Shown here: in pieces, positions 9,187-19,219 of the stretch
Layout of the letters: each line of letters begins with the position of its first letter
Numbering within the stretch: position 1 is the first letter of the stretch
Assembly: GCA_965221815.1 (NCBI GenBank)
Contig: OZ244915.1
Location: 868,001-932,000 of the forward strand
DNA: 64,000 nucleotides
DNA from: JAPOXR01 sp965221815
GTDB lineage: Bacteria; Pseudomonadota; Alphaproteobacteria; Rhodobacterales; Rhodobacteraceae
Direction of reading: 5' to 3'
Notes under the pieces: generated by a model
Told to the model about the DNA's origin: nothing
Database searches by the model: none
The model's input: the letters and a program-made list of their open reading frames with translations, nothing else
Translations under genes and position numbers: made by a program

Positions 9187-10921
9187 GGGTGCGGCTCAGA
9201 TTTGTGGCTCATGCTGCAGCGCGCCAGTGGAAGAAGTCGGCGACCCGGTTGTTCATCTGGCAGCACCGGATAGCCATGATTGCGTTGGCGCCGTCAACGG
9301 ACCAGCGGCTGCCGCTTTTTTTGAGTCGATCGACTACAACGGTCCGGCAGCCGCCTTCGACGAGGCCGCTGCCGCAGGGGAGACCCTGCCGTGTATAGAC
9401 ATCGTAGCGCATGCGGTGCAGGTTGGGTCTGCAATAATTCACGAACGCCCTGATCGCGGGTGAGCTCTTGGCCAGTGTGGCAAGCGCCGCGAGGACCCGG
9501 GCTGCCTCACCGGCCTTGATCCGGGCCTTGATCCGGTCGAAAGTGGTCTGACGACGCACGGGGTCTTCCAACGTCTCCTTCAGGGCCTCCTGAAGCCTTT
9601 CCAGGACATGGAACAGATCGAGCACGAAGGTCAGGTGCATGCCGGCGAAGACCGTGCGCATCGTCTTTTCGATCCAGGCGGCGCCATCGGACAGGATCAC
9701 CGCCTCCGCGCTGTCCAGCACACCGCGCCGCTGCGCCTCCCGCCTCACGCGGGCGGCAAACTCGGACATCCCACCGGTGGTGGGAGCCCGGGCGCTGTCG
9801 ATCACTGATGATTGGGTGATACTCCCGGCAACGGCCTTGATCCGGCCCTTGGGGTCAGGCGCCACTTCACAGATGCGCAGCAGCTTGGCTTCGCGCGTCC
9901 GGGCTGTGCCATCCGCCTGTTTGCCGGCGCGCCCGGCAAGTTCGGCAGGCCGGATCGGCACGCCGGTCCCGTCAGCCGCCACCACCGGCCGGGTGGGAAT
10001 CACCGCCGCCGGGGGGACATCCCTGCGCTCAAACGCGACCACTTCCCTGCCCAGCGCGCGGGCCAGCCTGTCAAACCGGGACCGGCTGACCCGGGTCCCG
10101 CTCAGCTCTTCAAGGAGCGTCACGGCGCGGCGACTGCCGACCTCCGCAGCGGCGGCCATGACCATCCGCTCGTAGCCCGGTGTTGTTGTCCGCCCCTCAA
10201 GACGCAACGCGGCGTCCAGCGGGAAGAGGCCGGTGCGACAGGCCGAACAGCGGTAATGCCGCCGCGCCACCGTCACCTTGCCCAGGCGGGTCATAGAGGT
10301 CTTGGGACGTTTGTCTCCCCAGCGCGCCATACGGCCCCCGCAATGGGGGCAGTGCGGGGGATCAAGGGCGTCATCCCGGGCTTCAAGCAGCAGTCGCAAT
10401 TGGGCCGCTGCCGCGACCAGCGCATCACCGCGCAGGGCGGTCTCGACGGCATCCAGATCAACCACTGTCGCGGCCAGTTCCTTCTCGAGCCGTGGCAGGA
10501 GATCAGGGGACCGCGCCGCGGACCCCTCATGCCCTGGCAACTCCGTCGTCGCCATGCGGCGGCAGATCACCGTTCCATCGAAAATCCGGTATTCGAGGAA
10601 ACCGTCCCCATCCTGGCGGATCATCGGTCGGTTCAGCGCGGCCTCCGCGGCCGACAGACTCCGCAAATACGCGACCACCTCTGGATGCCTGAACTCCTGC
10701 TTTTTGTCCCGCTCTTTATCTTGAACTGCCATCTGCCTGTGTCTCCTGACTGCCCTGTCGCCAAACCCAACCGGAGCCGTGATGCCGACTCTCCGTGTTC
10801 CTGTGGGCGGAAATGGACATAGATCGATACAGAGACCGATACAAACCCGCTCCGACGGGCGCTGTCCGGATGTCAGGAAAAAGATCAGTCAGAGCGTGTC
10901 CCACAAATCTGAGCCGCACCC
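9187..10921 (-). mobile_element. ISKra4-family IS, copy 2 (1735 bp)
   Basis: Same 21-bp terminal inverted repeats as copy 1, with a different 9-bp target duplication, CTCGGTATG, at 9178-9186 and 10922-10930. The two independent duplications fix the family's target duplication here at 9 bp. It is oriented as copy 1, so the two form 1.7-kb direct repeats around about 4.5 kb. Confidence 0.9.
9209..10732 (-). CDS. ISKra4-family transposase, intact
   Basis: 507 residues with ATG at 10732. A zinc-ribbon-like segment (PHCPHCGGRMARWG ... CSACRTGLFP) precedes the catalytic part. Motifs typical of ISKra4 transposases are VVAADGTGVPI, ILSDGAAWIEKTM, FVLDLFHVLERL and GSGLVEGGCRTVVVDRLKKSG. The frame has no stop, unlike copy 1, so this copy could supply transposase for both. 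Expression would come from the IS itself. Confidence 0.85.
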   Translation of the reverse strand: MAVQDKERDKKQEFRHPEVVAYLRSLSAAEAALNRPMIRQDGDGFLEYRIFDGTVICRRMATTELPGHEGSAARSPDLLPRLEKELAATVVDLDAVETALRGDALVAAAAQLRLLLEARDDALDPPHCPHCGGRMARWGDKRPKTSMTRLGKVTVARRHYRCSACRTGLFPLDAALRLEGRTTTPGYERMVMAAAAEVGSRRAVTLLEELSGTRVSRSRFDRLARALGREVVAFERRDVPPAAVIPTRPVVAADGTGVPIRPAELAGRAGKQADGTARTREAKLLRICEVAPDPKGRIKAVAGSITQSSVIDSARAPTTGGMSEFAARVRREAQRRGVLDSAEAVILSDGAAWIEKTMRTVFAGMHLTFVLDLFHVLERLQEALKETLEDPVRRQTTFDRIKARIKAGEAARVLAALATLAKSSPAIRAFVNYCRPNLHRMRYDVYTRQGLPCGSGLVEGGCRTVVVDRLKKSGSRWSVDGANAIMAIRCCQMNNRVADFFHWRAAA

Positions 10922-11979
10922 CTCGGTATGGTATTGTATCCAATCCGTATCCTTCAGCCAATCAAACATCGGACAATCCTCATTACCGACTTGACACAGC
11001 CGATGAGCTGGCGGAGACACAAATCGTTGCGTTTATCAGAGATAATAAATCCCAAACGATAGTGGTAGAAGGAACACAAGGAGTCGGAAAGACCAATTTC
11101 TTAAATCACTTTGAAAGCGAGATAGCGAGTGTGTCAAGCGAGTTGCCAGGATATTATGTTGTTCGATATCTGGCCGATCCTGAAAACACTTTTGATGGGA
11201 CTATTCGTAGACTTTTCCAGGAATTGGGAACAAGCCACCTAAGATCACTTTTTTCCAAAATCAAAGATAATCGATCATCTGTGGAGAAGGCCCGGGGGCA
11301 AGACGTACAAACGGCGCTGTATCGGGCTGCGGGCAGCAACGAAGATGTGAGCAATGTGATGATGGAGTGGTTACTTGGGCTTCGGTTATTGAAGAGTCAT
11401 AAGGAAAAGCTCGGCGTTCAGTTTCGGTTGGATACGGTGGAAGCAAAGACCTCTGCGCTTCGTGATATAGTCGAGGTGAGTCGTGAAGCCGGAATTCTGA
11501 ATGGAATCTTCTTGCTTTTGGATGAATTGGAAAAGCAAGATGGCGTGTTGGGCCCCAGAGCAGTAGTTCGGTATTTATCATCCATTCGGGCAGTGATTGA
11601 TGCATTGCCGAATGGGTTGTTTTTGATGATTGCAGTGACACCGGATGCATTGATGCGGTACGCTGTAGCACTTCCTGCGCTCAGAGGTAGGCTGGAGAAT
11701 AAGATTCAATTGGAGGTATTGGCAAGCTCAGCCCAGGCAAAAGATTTGGCGGCGTTTTACTTGACGACGGCAAGAGAATTGGCTCAAAAAGCTCGAGGAG
11801 AGGGGGGAGGAAGAGCGGACATACTTTCGGATGAACAAATAGACGAGTGTTACCGGAAATTACAGGAAGTTAGAGAGAGGCGTGGTGATGATGGGGTACG
11901 GCATAGAGAGTTTTTGCACGAGTTGTACATGATGGCGGAAAAAGTGATGGGATCTGTGGCTGATTGGAACGGTCAATCG

Positions 11980-12963
11980 TCATAAGTGTTGGTTTTTTTG
12001 TAACTGTTCAGGTTCCTCAACCGGGAGCTGCGGGCCCGAAACGGGCATCAGCGGCCCGCCCGGTTGGCGGCGCGGCCGCCGGACGCGGGCGGGTGGTGTC
12101 TCTTCTTGTGCCGAGACCGCGATCATCGGGAGCGGGGGATCATGGCAGAAGTCTTTGGGGGGCCGCAGGGTGACCGCGGTGCAGCGCACGGTCAGTGTGG
12201 CCGCCCGCTCCGGGCGTGTGTGCGCCCCCCCCCCCCCGCGGGCCGGCACTGTGATCTGGCGTGTGCCCACGGGTGCCGTGGCCTGGACATGATCCCAGAG
12301 AGCGGCCGTGTTCCCATCGGGCCGGACCACCTGTCGCTGGACGCCGCGGCGGGCGCGGACCAGCAGGTCCTGGCCGGTGTGACGCGCCTGCGCCAGCAAG
12401 GCCCAGAAATCGCCCTCACGGTCGCAGATATTGATGATCCGGGTGCGCGGGCACGCTGCCGCCAACTCCTGTGATCGTTCCAGTCCCTGCAGCCAGCGGG
12501 CCCTGTCCGTGTCATCGGCCTGACGGACATCGGCATCGGCCCTGAACAGGCCGAGCGGTCGTCCGACGGCATTCACGGCCACGCCCACATGCGCCAGGAG
12601 ACCCTGAACGCCCTGGCCACCCCCGCCGAGGTCATCCCGATCGGACGTCGCCGCCAACCCATCATCATTGAGTGTCGTGGTGTCCTGGATGGCCAGCACC
12701 AGCGGTTCCGCCGCGCAGCGTTCCACCGTCTGCTCCACATGCGAATCCAGGATATGGTCCATCGTCACGCCCGGGTTGGACAACAGCCGATAGGCCGCTG
12801 TCTGTTCGGCGCGGCCGGGGAAGATCACCGGCAGGCTGGCCCCCAGACTCTGCGTCCAGGCCTACCCCATCTGCACAATGCGCCGCCGCACCCGTCCATC
12901 GGGGTGCGGGCTGCGACCATATTCCCGTTCCGCCCAACTGTCACCCCCCTGCAGGGCTCCGGA
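11980..12963 (-). pseudogene. IS4-family (Tn5/IS50-like) transposase remnant
   Basis: Residues such as AAYRLLSNPGVTMDHILDSH, LAIQDTTTLN (first catalytic Asp) and IINICDREGDFW match Tn5-like IS4 transposases. TAG at 12862-12864 breaks the frame where Trp is expected (MG*AWTQSL). Similarity ends after EETPP at about 12091; the last 36 codons are unrelated and run into an IS66-type end. The C-terminal third of the enzyme, with the expected catalytic Glu, is missing. A C13 tract at 12225-12237 lies inside. The gene is dead. Confidence 0.75.
12000..12018. repeat. IS66-type terminal motif, isolated
   Basis: GTAACTGTTCAGGTTCCT stands here directly after the ATPase gene. The same motif, with one variable base, starts the IS66 element at 49666 and appears at 33184. 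Only this end is found at this site, so it is a scrap left when the IS4 debris was formed. Confidence 0.6.
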
Positions 12964-13249
12964 CCAACCCAGACAGCGCCGGGGCTCTGTGCACAGTGTC
13001 TCCCGCCACCCGCAAAACCGCCGACGCCAGCTTGCGAACCCGCACCCCGGTCATTCGCCTGGACGATCTCGGAGGTGCGAGGCACGATTGCCGACGGTAT
13101 CGCCATAAGAGTCCCGCAAAACGTGGGGCATTTTATTGCATCTATGATGGTGCCAGGAGTCCCGCATGTCGGATGTCCACGCTTTGCGGGACTTTCGGGA
13201 AACCCGGCTCCCTCCGGTCATACTGATCCCAGATGGTGGGATGTCTGTC
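12964..13249. other. IS debris without a gene
   Basis: GC-rich sequence upstream of the IS4-type remnant and downstream of the RND pump gene. I could not identify the outer IS end, a terminator or a gene here. Confidence 0.4.
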
Positions 13250-16200
13250 TCAAACATGTTCGTCACGCCAGAGAATTGTCGGCTCGCGGTGCCTTCTGAG
13301 GGCTTTTCTCAAGCGCAAATCGCGGGAGACATCGCTTGAACTTCCGGCCACAGTGGCGGCCATTCCGACAAAGATGCGGTAGGAACCTTTTTGTGCCCAG
13401 ATACGGATGGCGAGCAAGGATGGTGTGACAATCAATGTGAGAATTGTTGATGTCGCGAGGCCGAAGACGACAGCGGTTGCGAGTTTGCTCCAATAGGCCG
13501 AGGTCGGTGTATCGACAATGTAACCACCTTCAACAATATTGATTGAATAACCAAACATCATGGGAAGAAGCCCGGCAATTGTGGTGATGGATGTCAACAG
13601 AACGGGCCGAATCCGCAATTGTGCAGTCCGAATGATGGCTTCAATTTTTGGCATGATGCGGGAATATTCCTGATAAGTGTCGATCAGGACGATATTATTA
13701 TTGACAACGATTCCCGCTAGCGCGACAACGCCCAATCCTGTCATGACAATCGAGAATTTTTGATCCATCAGAAGCAGACCGAGCAAGACACCAACCGTCG
13801 AGAGAACTATTGCGACGAGGACCAGAACGGCATTGTAAAAGCTGTTGAACTGAGCCAATAATACGGCGAACATCAATGCCAATGCGGCAATAAAGGCCTG
13901 GGTCAGGAATGTCTGACTTTCTTGCTGCTGTTCCTGATCTCCGACCCACTGCCAAAAAACACTTTCCGGTAAGTCTGCTTCATTGGCAAGCCAGTCTGAC
14001 ATCAATGCAATTCGTTCCGTTGGGGTAATCGGTCGACCCTCTTCATTGAAGAGTCCAGACTGTAGATCGGCGCGTACATCAATATAACGATTCTGGTTGA
14101 ATCGGGCGATTTCACCGATTTGTGCTTCCGGATACCAGTTGATGAAGTTGGACAGTGGAACCAGGCCATTGGGTGATCGGACACGCAAATCATCGAGTGT
14201 TGACAGATGCCGATCACTTTCTGGAAAACGAACGCGGATGGAAATCTCATCTTCGAGTTCTGCCGGGCGCATTGTCCCCAGTTCGATACCACGGGTGACA
14301 AATTGGACCATTGCTCCCACGGTCGCAACATCTGTGCCATAGCGACCCGCTTCTTCAACATCGACATCGATTTTCCAGTCAATACCGGGAAGGGGTAAAG
14401 TATCCTCGATATAGCTGATCCCGTGCATATTCCCCATGTACGTGCGCGCTTTTTCTGCGGCGAGGAGAAGCTCGTCCCAATCATATCCCGTCAATCGCAA
14501 GTTCAGCGGTTTGCCGGTAGTCGGTCCGCCTGCAATCGGTTCAACATCGGCGAAGATGCCCGGCAGCTCACTGAGCTGGCGTTGTATGAGTGCGGTGACA
14601 TCGCGGGCATCGGTTGCGATACCACCGATTTCCTGACGATTCGACCAGAGGTCAAAATCGACCTGGACCACACCGATACCGTCAAGCGGTCCGCGTCCAA
14701 AAAAAGCCGAATTGAGTCCGCTTCCTCCAGTAAAGGAAAAAACGGATGCGACACCGGGTGTCCCAATCACCACTTCTTCGACTTCCCGAATAATGCGATC
14801 TTTTTCGTGCAGACTGAGATTTCCGCGCGCCCGGACATGGATACGAAGAGTTTCCGGTTCGTTGTCAGCAAAAAATTCGACGCCGGCATTATTTTGCCCG
14901 TAATAGGTGAAAATACCGACAACCGCTGCAATCACAGTTGCGATGCTGACCAGCGGCATCACCGGATTACCCACCAGGGCGGATATCAACCATCCAAAAG
15001 GAGATCGCTTCCATCCGGCTGTCACCCGTTTCTTTCGCTCGATTTTCAACGACCCAGCGACCGTTGAAAGCAGGAAGGCACCAACGGCAAATAGGATGGC
15101 ACCTGGAGCAGAAGCCGCGACCGAATATGCGGGAAGAGGCAAGAAGGGAAAACGGTCAGGCACAAGTGTCAAGATAACCGCGCATACCATGAAGACAGCA
15201 ATTGTTGTGAAAAGAGCCAGGCGTAGGATGACCGAACGTTGTCTCAAACGGGCAGATATGCGTTCAATGAAGAGGCTGATCGTCCCTGATGTGCTTCCGA
15301 CGACAGGAAGAAAAATCAATGCGACCAAGAGCGAGGCCAAGAGGACAAACATGACTGTCAATGGCAATCTGCCCATCCACTGGCCCGAAATACCAGGCCA
15401 GAACAATAATGGAAGAAAAGCACATAATGTCGTCGCGGTCGAGGAGATGATGGGCCAGAACATCCGTTTGGCTGCGTAACCAAATGCCTTTCGGGGTGAA
15501 TCACCTTCTTCCATGCGCCGATCGGCAAGTTCGACGATGACAATTGCACTGTCCACCAACATGCCGACCGCCAATATCAACCCGAACATTACAATGTTGG
15601 AGATCGGAATTGACAAGATTGCAAGAAAGGTAAAGCAGAACAGAAATGATGACGGGATGGCAATGCCAACCAGGATGCTCGAGCGGGTTCCGAGGACTGC
15701 AAGGACAACGACCATCACGAGCAGCACCGCTGTCAGGACCGAGTTTTCCAGCTGGGTGACCATCTCACTGACATTGTAGCTCTGATCCTGCACAAACTCG
15801 ATATTGACCGCATCCTGCAAGGGTTCAGGCCAGGTTTGCTCAATTGCGGCCACTGTCGCCCGTATCATCAGCGCGGTTTGAATGATGTTGGTCCCTGGTG
15901 TCTTGACAACCTGCAGCGCGACTGTCGGATCACCGTTATGACGATTGAAAGCTCTCCGATCCTCAAAAGTCAGGCGCACATCGGCAACATCAGCGACAGT
16001 GACCAGGCGATCGTCAGTGACTGTCAGGGGTATTTCTCTAATGTCATCAAGTTCTTCGAAAGAAGACGGGATCTTAACAGAAAAGGCACCATTCTCGGTT
16101 TCGACCTCACCAATTGCAACCAGTTGGTTGTTGCGACTGACGGCCTGAAACTGGTCGTTGAGACTCACATTATAAGCATCGAGACGAAGTGGATCGATGA

Positions 16201-16756
16201 TGACCTCGATCATCTCTTTGCGCTCACCGTTGAATATCACGTCCAGCACCGGCGGGAGCGCTTCCAGTTGATCCTTGATCTGGTCGCCGAGCCGCATGAG
16301 CACGCGATCCGAGACGTCGCCGGACAGTGCGACCACGATGATGGGTATCTCGGAAAAACTGAATTCAGATACGGTGGCCTTATTGGCCCCTTCGGGAAAC
16401 TCAGCTTCGGCACGACTCAACAAGTCACGAATTTCTGCAAGGATTTCAGGTTTGTCGATCCCAAAATCAAAGTTCAGGGCAATACCGGCGTAGCCCTCGG
16501 CTGCTGTCCCGAACATTTCGTCCAGCCCGTCGAGTTGGGAAAGTTGTGACTCGAGAGGCTTGACCAGAAGCCGTTCACTATCCTCTGACGAGATACCGGG
16601 GAACGTGACTGAGATAAAGAAGGACGGAAATTCAATATCCGGTGATCCTTCTTTGGGTAACGTGAAATACGCCGTGATTCCAGTGACGATGGCCAAAACC
16701 AGTGTCGCAAGAACCATGCGTCCATGACTGAGAGCCCAATCAACGATGCGGGTCAT
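13250..16756 (-). CDS. RND-family efflux pump, inner-membrane subunit
   Basis: 1168 residues of the AcrB/HAE1 type: N-terminal membrane helix (residues 10-31), GSPDIEFP, large periplasmic loops and a second half starting near residue 640. It should use proton flow to expel lipophilic compounds through an outer-membrane channel. The protein is about 120 residues longer than typical members. The surplus lies at about 510-640, between the two halves, and holds two extra hydrophobic stretches and a basic linker. The polar 40-residue C-terminal tail is also unusual. The upstream adaptor gene overlaps it by four bases (ATGA). No outer-membrane channel gene or regulator is adjacent. Confidence 0.9.
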   Translation of the reverse strand: MTRIVDWALSHGRMVLATLVLAIVTGITAYFTLPKEGSPDIEFPSFFISVTFPGISSEDSERLLVKPLESQLSQLDGLDEMFGTAAEGYAGIALNFDFGIDKPEILAEIRDLLSRAEAEFPEGANKATVSEFSFSEIPIIVVALSGDVSDRVLMRLGDQIKDQLEALPPVLDVIFNGERKEMIEVIIDPLRLDAYNVSLNDQFQAVSRNNQLVAIGEVETENGAFSVKIPSSFEELDDIREIPLTVTDDRLVTVADVADVRLTFEDRRAFNRHNGDPTVALQVVKTPGTNIIQTALMIRATVAAIEQTWPEPLQDAVNIEFVQDQSYNVSEMVTQLENSVLTAVLLVMVVVLAVLGTRSSILVGIAIPSSFLFCFTFLAILSIPISNIVMFGLILAVGMLVDSAIVIVELADRRMEEGDSPRKAFGYAAKRMFWPIISSTATTLCAFLPLLFWPGISGQWMGRLPLTVMFVLLASLLVALIFLPVVGSTSGTISLFIERISARLRQRSVILRLALFTTIAVFMVCAVILTLVPDRFPFLPLPAYSVAASAPGAILFAVGAFLLSTVAGSLKIERKKRVTAGWKRSPFGWLISALVGNPVMPLVSIATVIAAVVGIFTYYGQNNAGVEFFADNEPETLRIHVRARGNLSLHEKDRIIREVEEVVIGTPGVASVFSFTGGSGLNSAFFGRGPLDGIGVVQVDFDLWSNRQEIGGIATDARDVTALIQRQLSELPGIFADVEPIAGGPTTGKPLNLRLTGYDWDELLLAAEKARTYMGNMHGISYIEDTLPLPGIDWKIDVDVEEAGRYGTDVATVGAMVQFVTRGIELGTMRPAELEDEISIRVRFPESDRHLSTLDDLRVRSPNGLVPLSNFINWYPEAQIGEIARFNQNRYIDVRADLQSGLFNEEGRPITPTERIALMSDWLANEADLPESVFWQWVGDQEQQQESQTFLTQAFIAALALMFAVLLAQFNSFYNAVLVLVAIVLSTVGVLLGLLLMDQKFSIVMTGLGVVALAGIVVNNNIVLIDTYQEYSRIMPKIEAIIRTAQLRIRPVLLTSITTIAGLLPMMFGYSINIVEGGYIVDTPTSAYWSKLATAVVFGLATSTILTLIVTPSLLAIRIWAQKGSYRIFVGMAATVAGSSSDVSRDLRLRKALRRHREPTILWRDEHV

Positions 16757-17919
16757 GCTGAACTGTCCCGATATACCACTGTCACGCGTGAACCGTCGAT
16801 GACAAATTCGTGACCAACAACAATGATATCGGCGCTCTCAGGGAGGCCCGAAATCCACACACCATCGACCGAGTCACGAATAATCTCAACGGCATGAAAG
16901 CGTGCAGTGTCCTGATCGACGGTTCGCACACCTAAAATTCCTTGATCATTCAAGGTCAATACCGATTGAGGGACAAGATGCGCCATCTGATTGTCGGTGG
17001 CAACGAACACCTCGGCTGCTGATCCATCACGAATCCTCAGATCGTCATTGTTGACAGTTACCTCGATACGGAATGTCCGTGTGTCCGGATCGCCTGAGCG
17101 GGCGACAAAAGTCACAACTCCCTTCGCTGTGCGATCCGAAAGAAAACGTATCTCCGCACGATCATTTATGGCGATCTTTTCGACATCTCTTTCACTGATA
17201 TTTCCAGCAATAATGATCGGATCAAGCTGAATAATCGTGGCACACAGCGATCCGGGCTGCAGCAGCGATCCGACTTCAGCCGCATCTGACTCCAGATGAC
17301 CGTCGAAAGGTGCGGTCAAGGTCAGTTTGTAAACCTGTTCCTGTGCTCTCAAATAAGCGGCCTCAGCCGACTGCAACTGGGCACGGGTGGAAGTTATACG
17401 ACTTTCTGGAGCAAATCCGTCTCTAGCAAGTTGCGTGGCGGTTTCTTCATTCAGCCGCGCCTCATCCAACATGGCCTTGGCTTCTGCCAGTTCCGCCGCG
17501 CTGCTTCCGGGATGAAGTTCGCAGATGGTTTCACCATATGTGACAAAAGTGCCCTTGCGTTTTGGCTCGCCAATGACAAGGCCACCGGCCTGAGCGCGGA
17601 CATCGACAACCCGAAGTGCCTCTGCCTGGCCACGAATAATGACGCCAGAAGTAATCGGTTCCGCTGTTTTCCGGACAGCAATGACTCGCACTGAGTCGCT
17701 GCGCACAGAATTTTCAGGTGCGTCACTTTCGATCTCGCTGGCGATTTCCGTGACAACGGCTTGTTCTGCCGGCGTGTCGAGATCATCATCTGCGTCCCAC
17801 CTCGCGCTGATCTGGTCGACTTGCATGCGCGCGAAACTGAGAAGCACTTCGCGCTCAATCAACAAACCGTAGACGGCAGCCGCAGTGATAAGTGCGGTCA
17901 AAATTGGAATGATGCGCAT
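16753..17919 (-). CDS. RND periplasmic adaptor (HlyD/AcrA-like)
   Basis: 388 residues from ATG at 17919; a GTG at 17964 is an alternative start. An N-terminal membrane segment (PILTALITAAAVYGLLI) is followed by an acidic linker, then a biotinyl-lipoyl-like half (GVIIRGQAEALRVVDVRAQA, GETICEL), a coiled-coil hairpin (about 140-200) and the second lipoyl half (LTAPFDGHLESDAAEVGSLL). Beta-barrel and membrane-proximal regions complete it. It should bridge the pump at 13250-16756 to an outer-membrane channel, and is cotranscribed with the pump through a four-base overlap. Confidence 0.88.
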   Translation of the reverse strand: MRIIPILTALITAAAVYGLLIEREVLLSFARMQVDQISARWDADDDLDTPAEQAVVTEIASEIESDAPENSVRSDSVRVIAVRKTAEPITSGVIIRGQAEALRVVDVRAQAGGLVIGEPKRKGTFVTYGETICELHPGSSAAELAEAKAMLDEARLNEETATQLARDGFAPESRITSTRAQLQSAEAAYLRAQEQVYKLTLTAPFDGHLESDAAEVGSLLQPGSLCATIIQLDPIIIAGNISERDVEKIAINDRAEIRFLSDRTAKGVVTFVARSGDPDTRTFRIEVTVNNDDLRIRDGSAAEVFVATDNQMAHLVPQSVLTLNDQGILGVRTVDQDTARFHAVEIIRDSVDGVWISGLPESADIIVVGHEFVIDGSRVTVVYRDSSA

Positions 17920-18157
17920 GGAGTTGTAGTTTCCGAAACACGAACTGAGACTGTCTGGCGTCACCTATATATTGACTCACGTGCTTTATCGCAATGATAC
18001 CGGCGATATTGGGGGTCGTCTGTTGTCGTTCGTCACAGAAGACTTCAGTTGGCACGGCTGAGCTTTGGGGGGAAGTCTGACGGGCCAGAGGATATTGAAC
18101 ACAACATTGCCAATCAACCAGGTGAGTTAATGGTGAACTTTCTCTGATAATGTGAGG

Positions 18158-19219
18158 TCAGACGACTGATTCGTCCTGATTGAGCTGAATGCTGCGCCCG
18201 GACCGTGCTGATTCAAATACGGCAAGAGCAGCTTCGACATTTTGCATGGCATCAGCAAGGGTGACGCGTGGTTTTGTATTCCCCATGACGACATCGGCAA
18301 AGTGCTCGATTTGTCTGATGAATGGGTCTTCATAAGGGAACTGACAGGGGTCCGGTGATATCCTGCCGGTCCAGTCAGCATCCGGTTTGCCTTGTTTCCA
18401 CATGATCAGATTGGGAAATTCCAGCGAGGCTTCAGTGCCAAAGAAATGGATGCAGTTCTGTCCGCTCTCCGGGCAGATCACATTTTCGCCAGTTGCAAAT
18501 TCCCAGCTCCAAGGGGAGACAACCCGATCTGATGCTGCAAAAGTGCCCAGTGCCCCGGAGTGAAACCTTAAGGACAAGGCAACGGCGTCTTCCTTTGCCA
18601 AATTTTCCACAGAATGATCTGAATAGGCAAATAGTTCAGAGATATTGCCACACAGGTGGCGGAGCAGATCGATGTCATGTGTGAGATTGATCATGATGGG
18701 ACCAGCGGCCGGGCTGCACCGCCATTCGGGTTGATAATAGCCGATATGTTTCCGAACGCCCCACATCCCGGAGACAAGTACCAGTCGGCCGAGTTGACCT
18801 GAATCAATCATGCTGGCGGCTTCCTCGACCTGGCGATGATAACGCCGCTGATGGCCGACCAGGACTGGACGGTTTGCGCGTTTGGCCGCGGCCATGATGT
18901 TGTCGGCTTCCTCGAGAGTTGCAGCTGCCGGTTTTTCCAGCAGCACCGCGACACCGGCATCCAGCACTTCGACAGCCGATCTGGCGTGATCGTCCGTCGG
19001 CGTCGCCACAACGACGCCATCGGGTTGTAAACCCGCCAGCGTATCGCGCAATGATGTCGATCGCACCGTGTCGATCGCACTGAATTGTTGCAATGACTCG
19101 GGGTTGATATCGACAATTGCGGCCAGTTCGGTGCACGTGGATTGCAAGACAGCGGCAATATGCCGCTGTCCGGCAGTACCAGCGCCCATGACAACAATTT
19201 GGATCGGTTTCTTCGTCAA
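18158..19219 (-). CDS. Gfo/Idh/MocA-family oxidoreductase
   Basis: 353 residues. The N-terminal Rossmann fold has GAGTAGQRH at 12-20, and the family EKP motif, whose Lys acts in catalysis, is at 95-97. The C-terminal half is the usual alpha/beta dimerisation domain (GPIMINLTHDIDLLRHL with the conserved His-Asp). Members oxidise or reduce sugars, inositols or related compounds with NAD(P). The substrate cannot be told from the sequence, and no sugar operon surrounds it. Confidence 0.85.
   Translation of the reverse strand: MTKKPIQIVVMGAGTAGQRHIAAVLQSTCTELAAIVDINPESLQQFSAIDTVRSTSLRDTLAGLQPDGVVVATPTDDHARSAVEVLDAGVAVLLEKPAAATLEEADNIMAAAKRANRPVLVGHQRRYHRQVEEAASMIDSGQLGRLVLVSGMWGVRKHIGYYQPEWRCSPAAGPIMINLTHDIDLLRHLCGNISELFAYSDHSVENLAKEDAVALSLRFHSGALGTFAASDRVVSPWSWEFATGENVICPESGQNCIHFFGTEASLEFPNLIMWKQGKPDADWTGRISPDPCQFPYEDPFIRQIEHFADVVMGNTKPRVTLADAMQNVEAALAVFESARSGRSIQLNQDESVV

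Larger units (their letters stand above)
9087..11985 (+). pseudogene. P-loop ATPase gene split by ISKra4 copy 2
   Basis: The pieces are 9087-9186 and 10931-11985. Removing the IS and one 9-bp duplication leaves 1155 bases, a 384-residue protein. The reading frame requires a GTG start at 9087, preceded by AGGA and overlapping the end of the PIN gene by 29 bases. Walker A is GTQGVGKT (residues 81-88), Walker B is IFLLLDEL (226-233), and LMIAVTPD is sensor-like. It resembles Orc/Cdc6-like or other AAA ATPases with an N-terminal NPY motif, a group common in mobile and defence loci. The exact family is not recognised. The insertion falls 33 codons in, so the ATPase domain lacks its start. Confidence 0.7.

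Noticed and set aside
12064..12474. Plus-strand frame in IS4 debris
   Set aside because: Antisense of transposase sequence; composition explains the openness.
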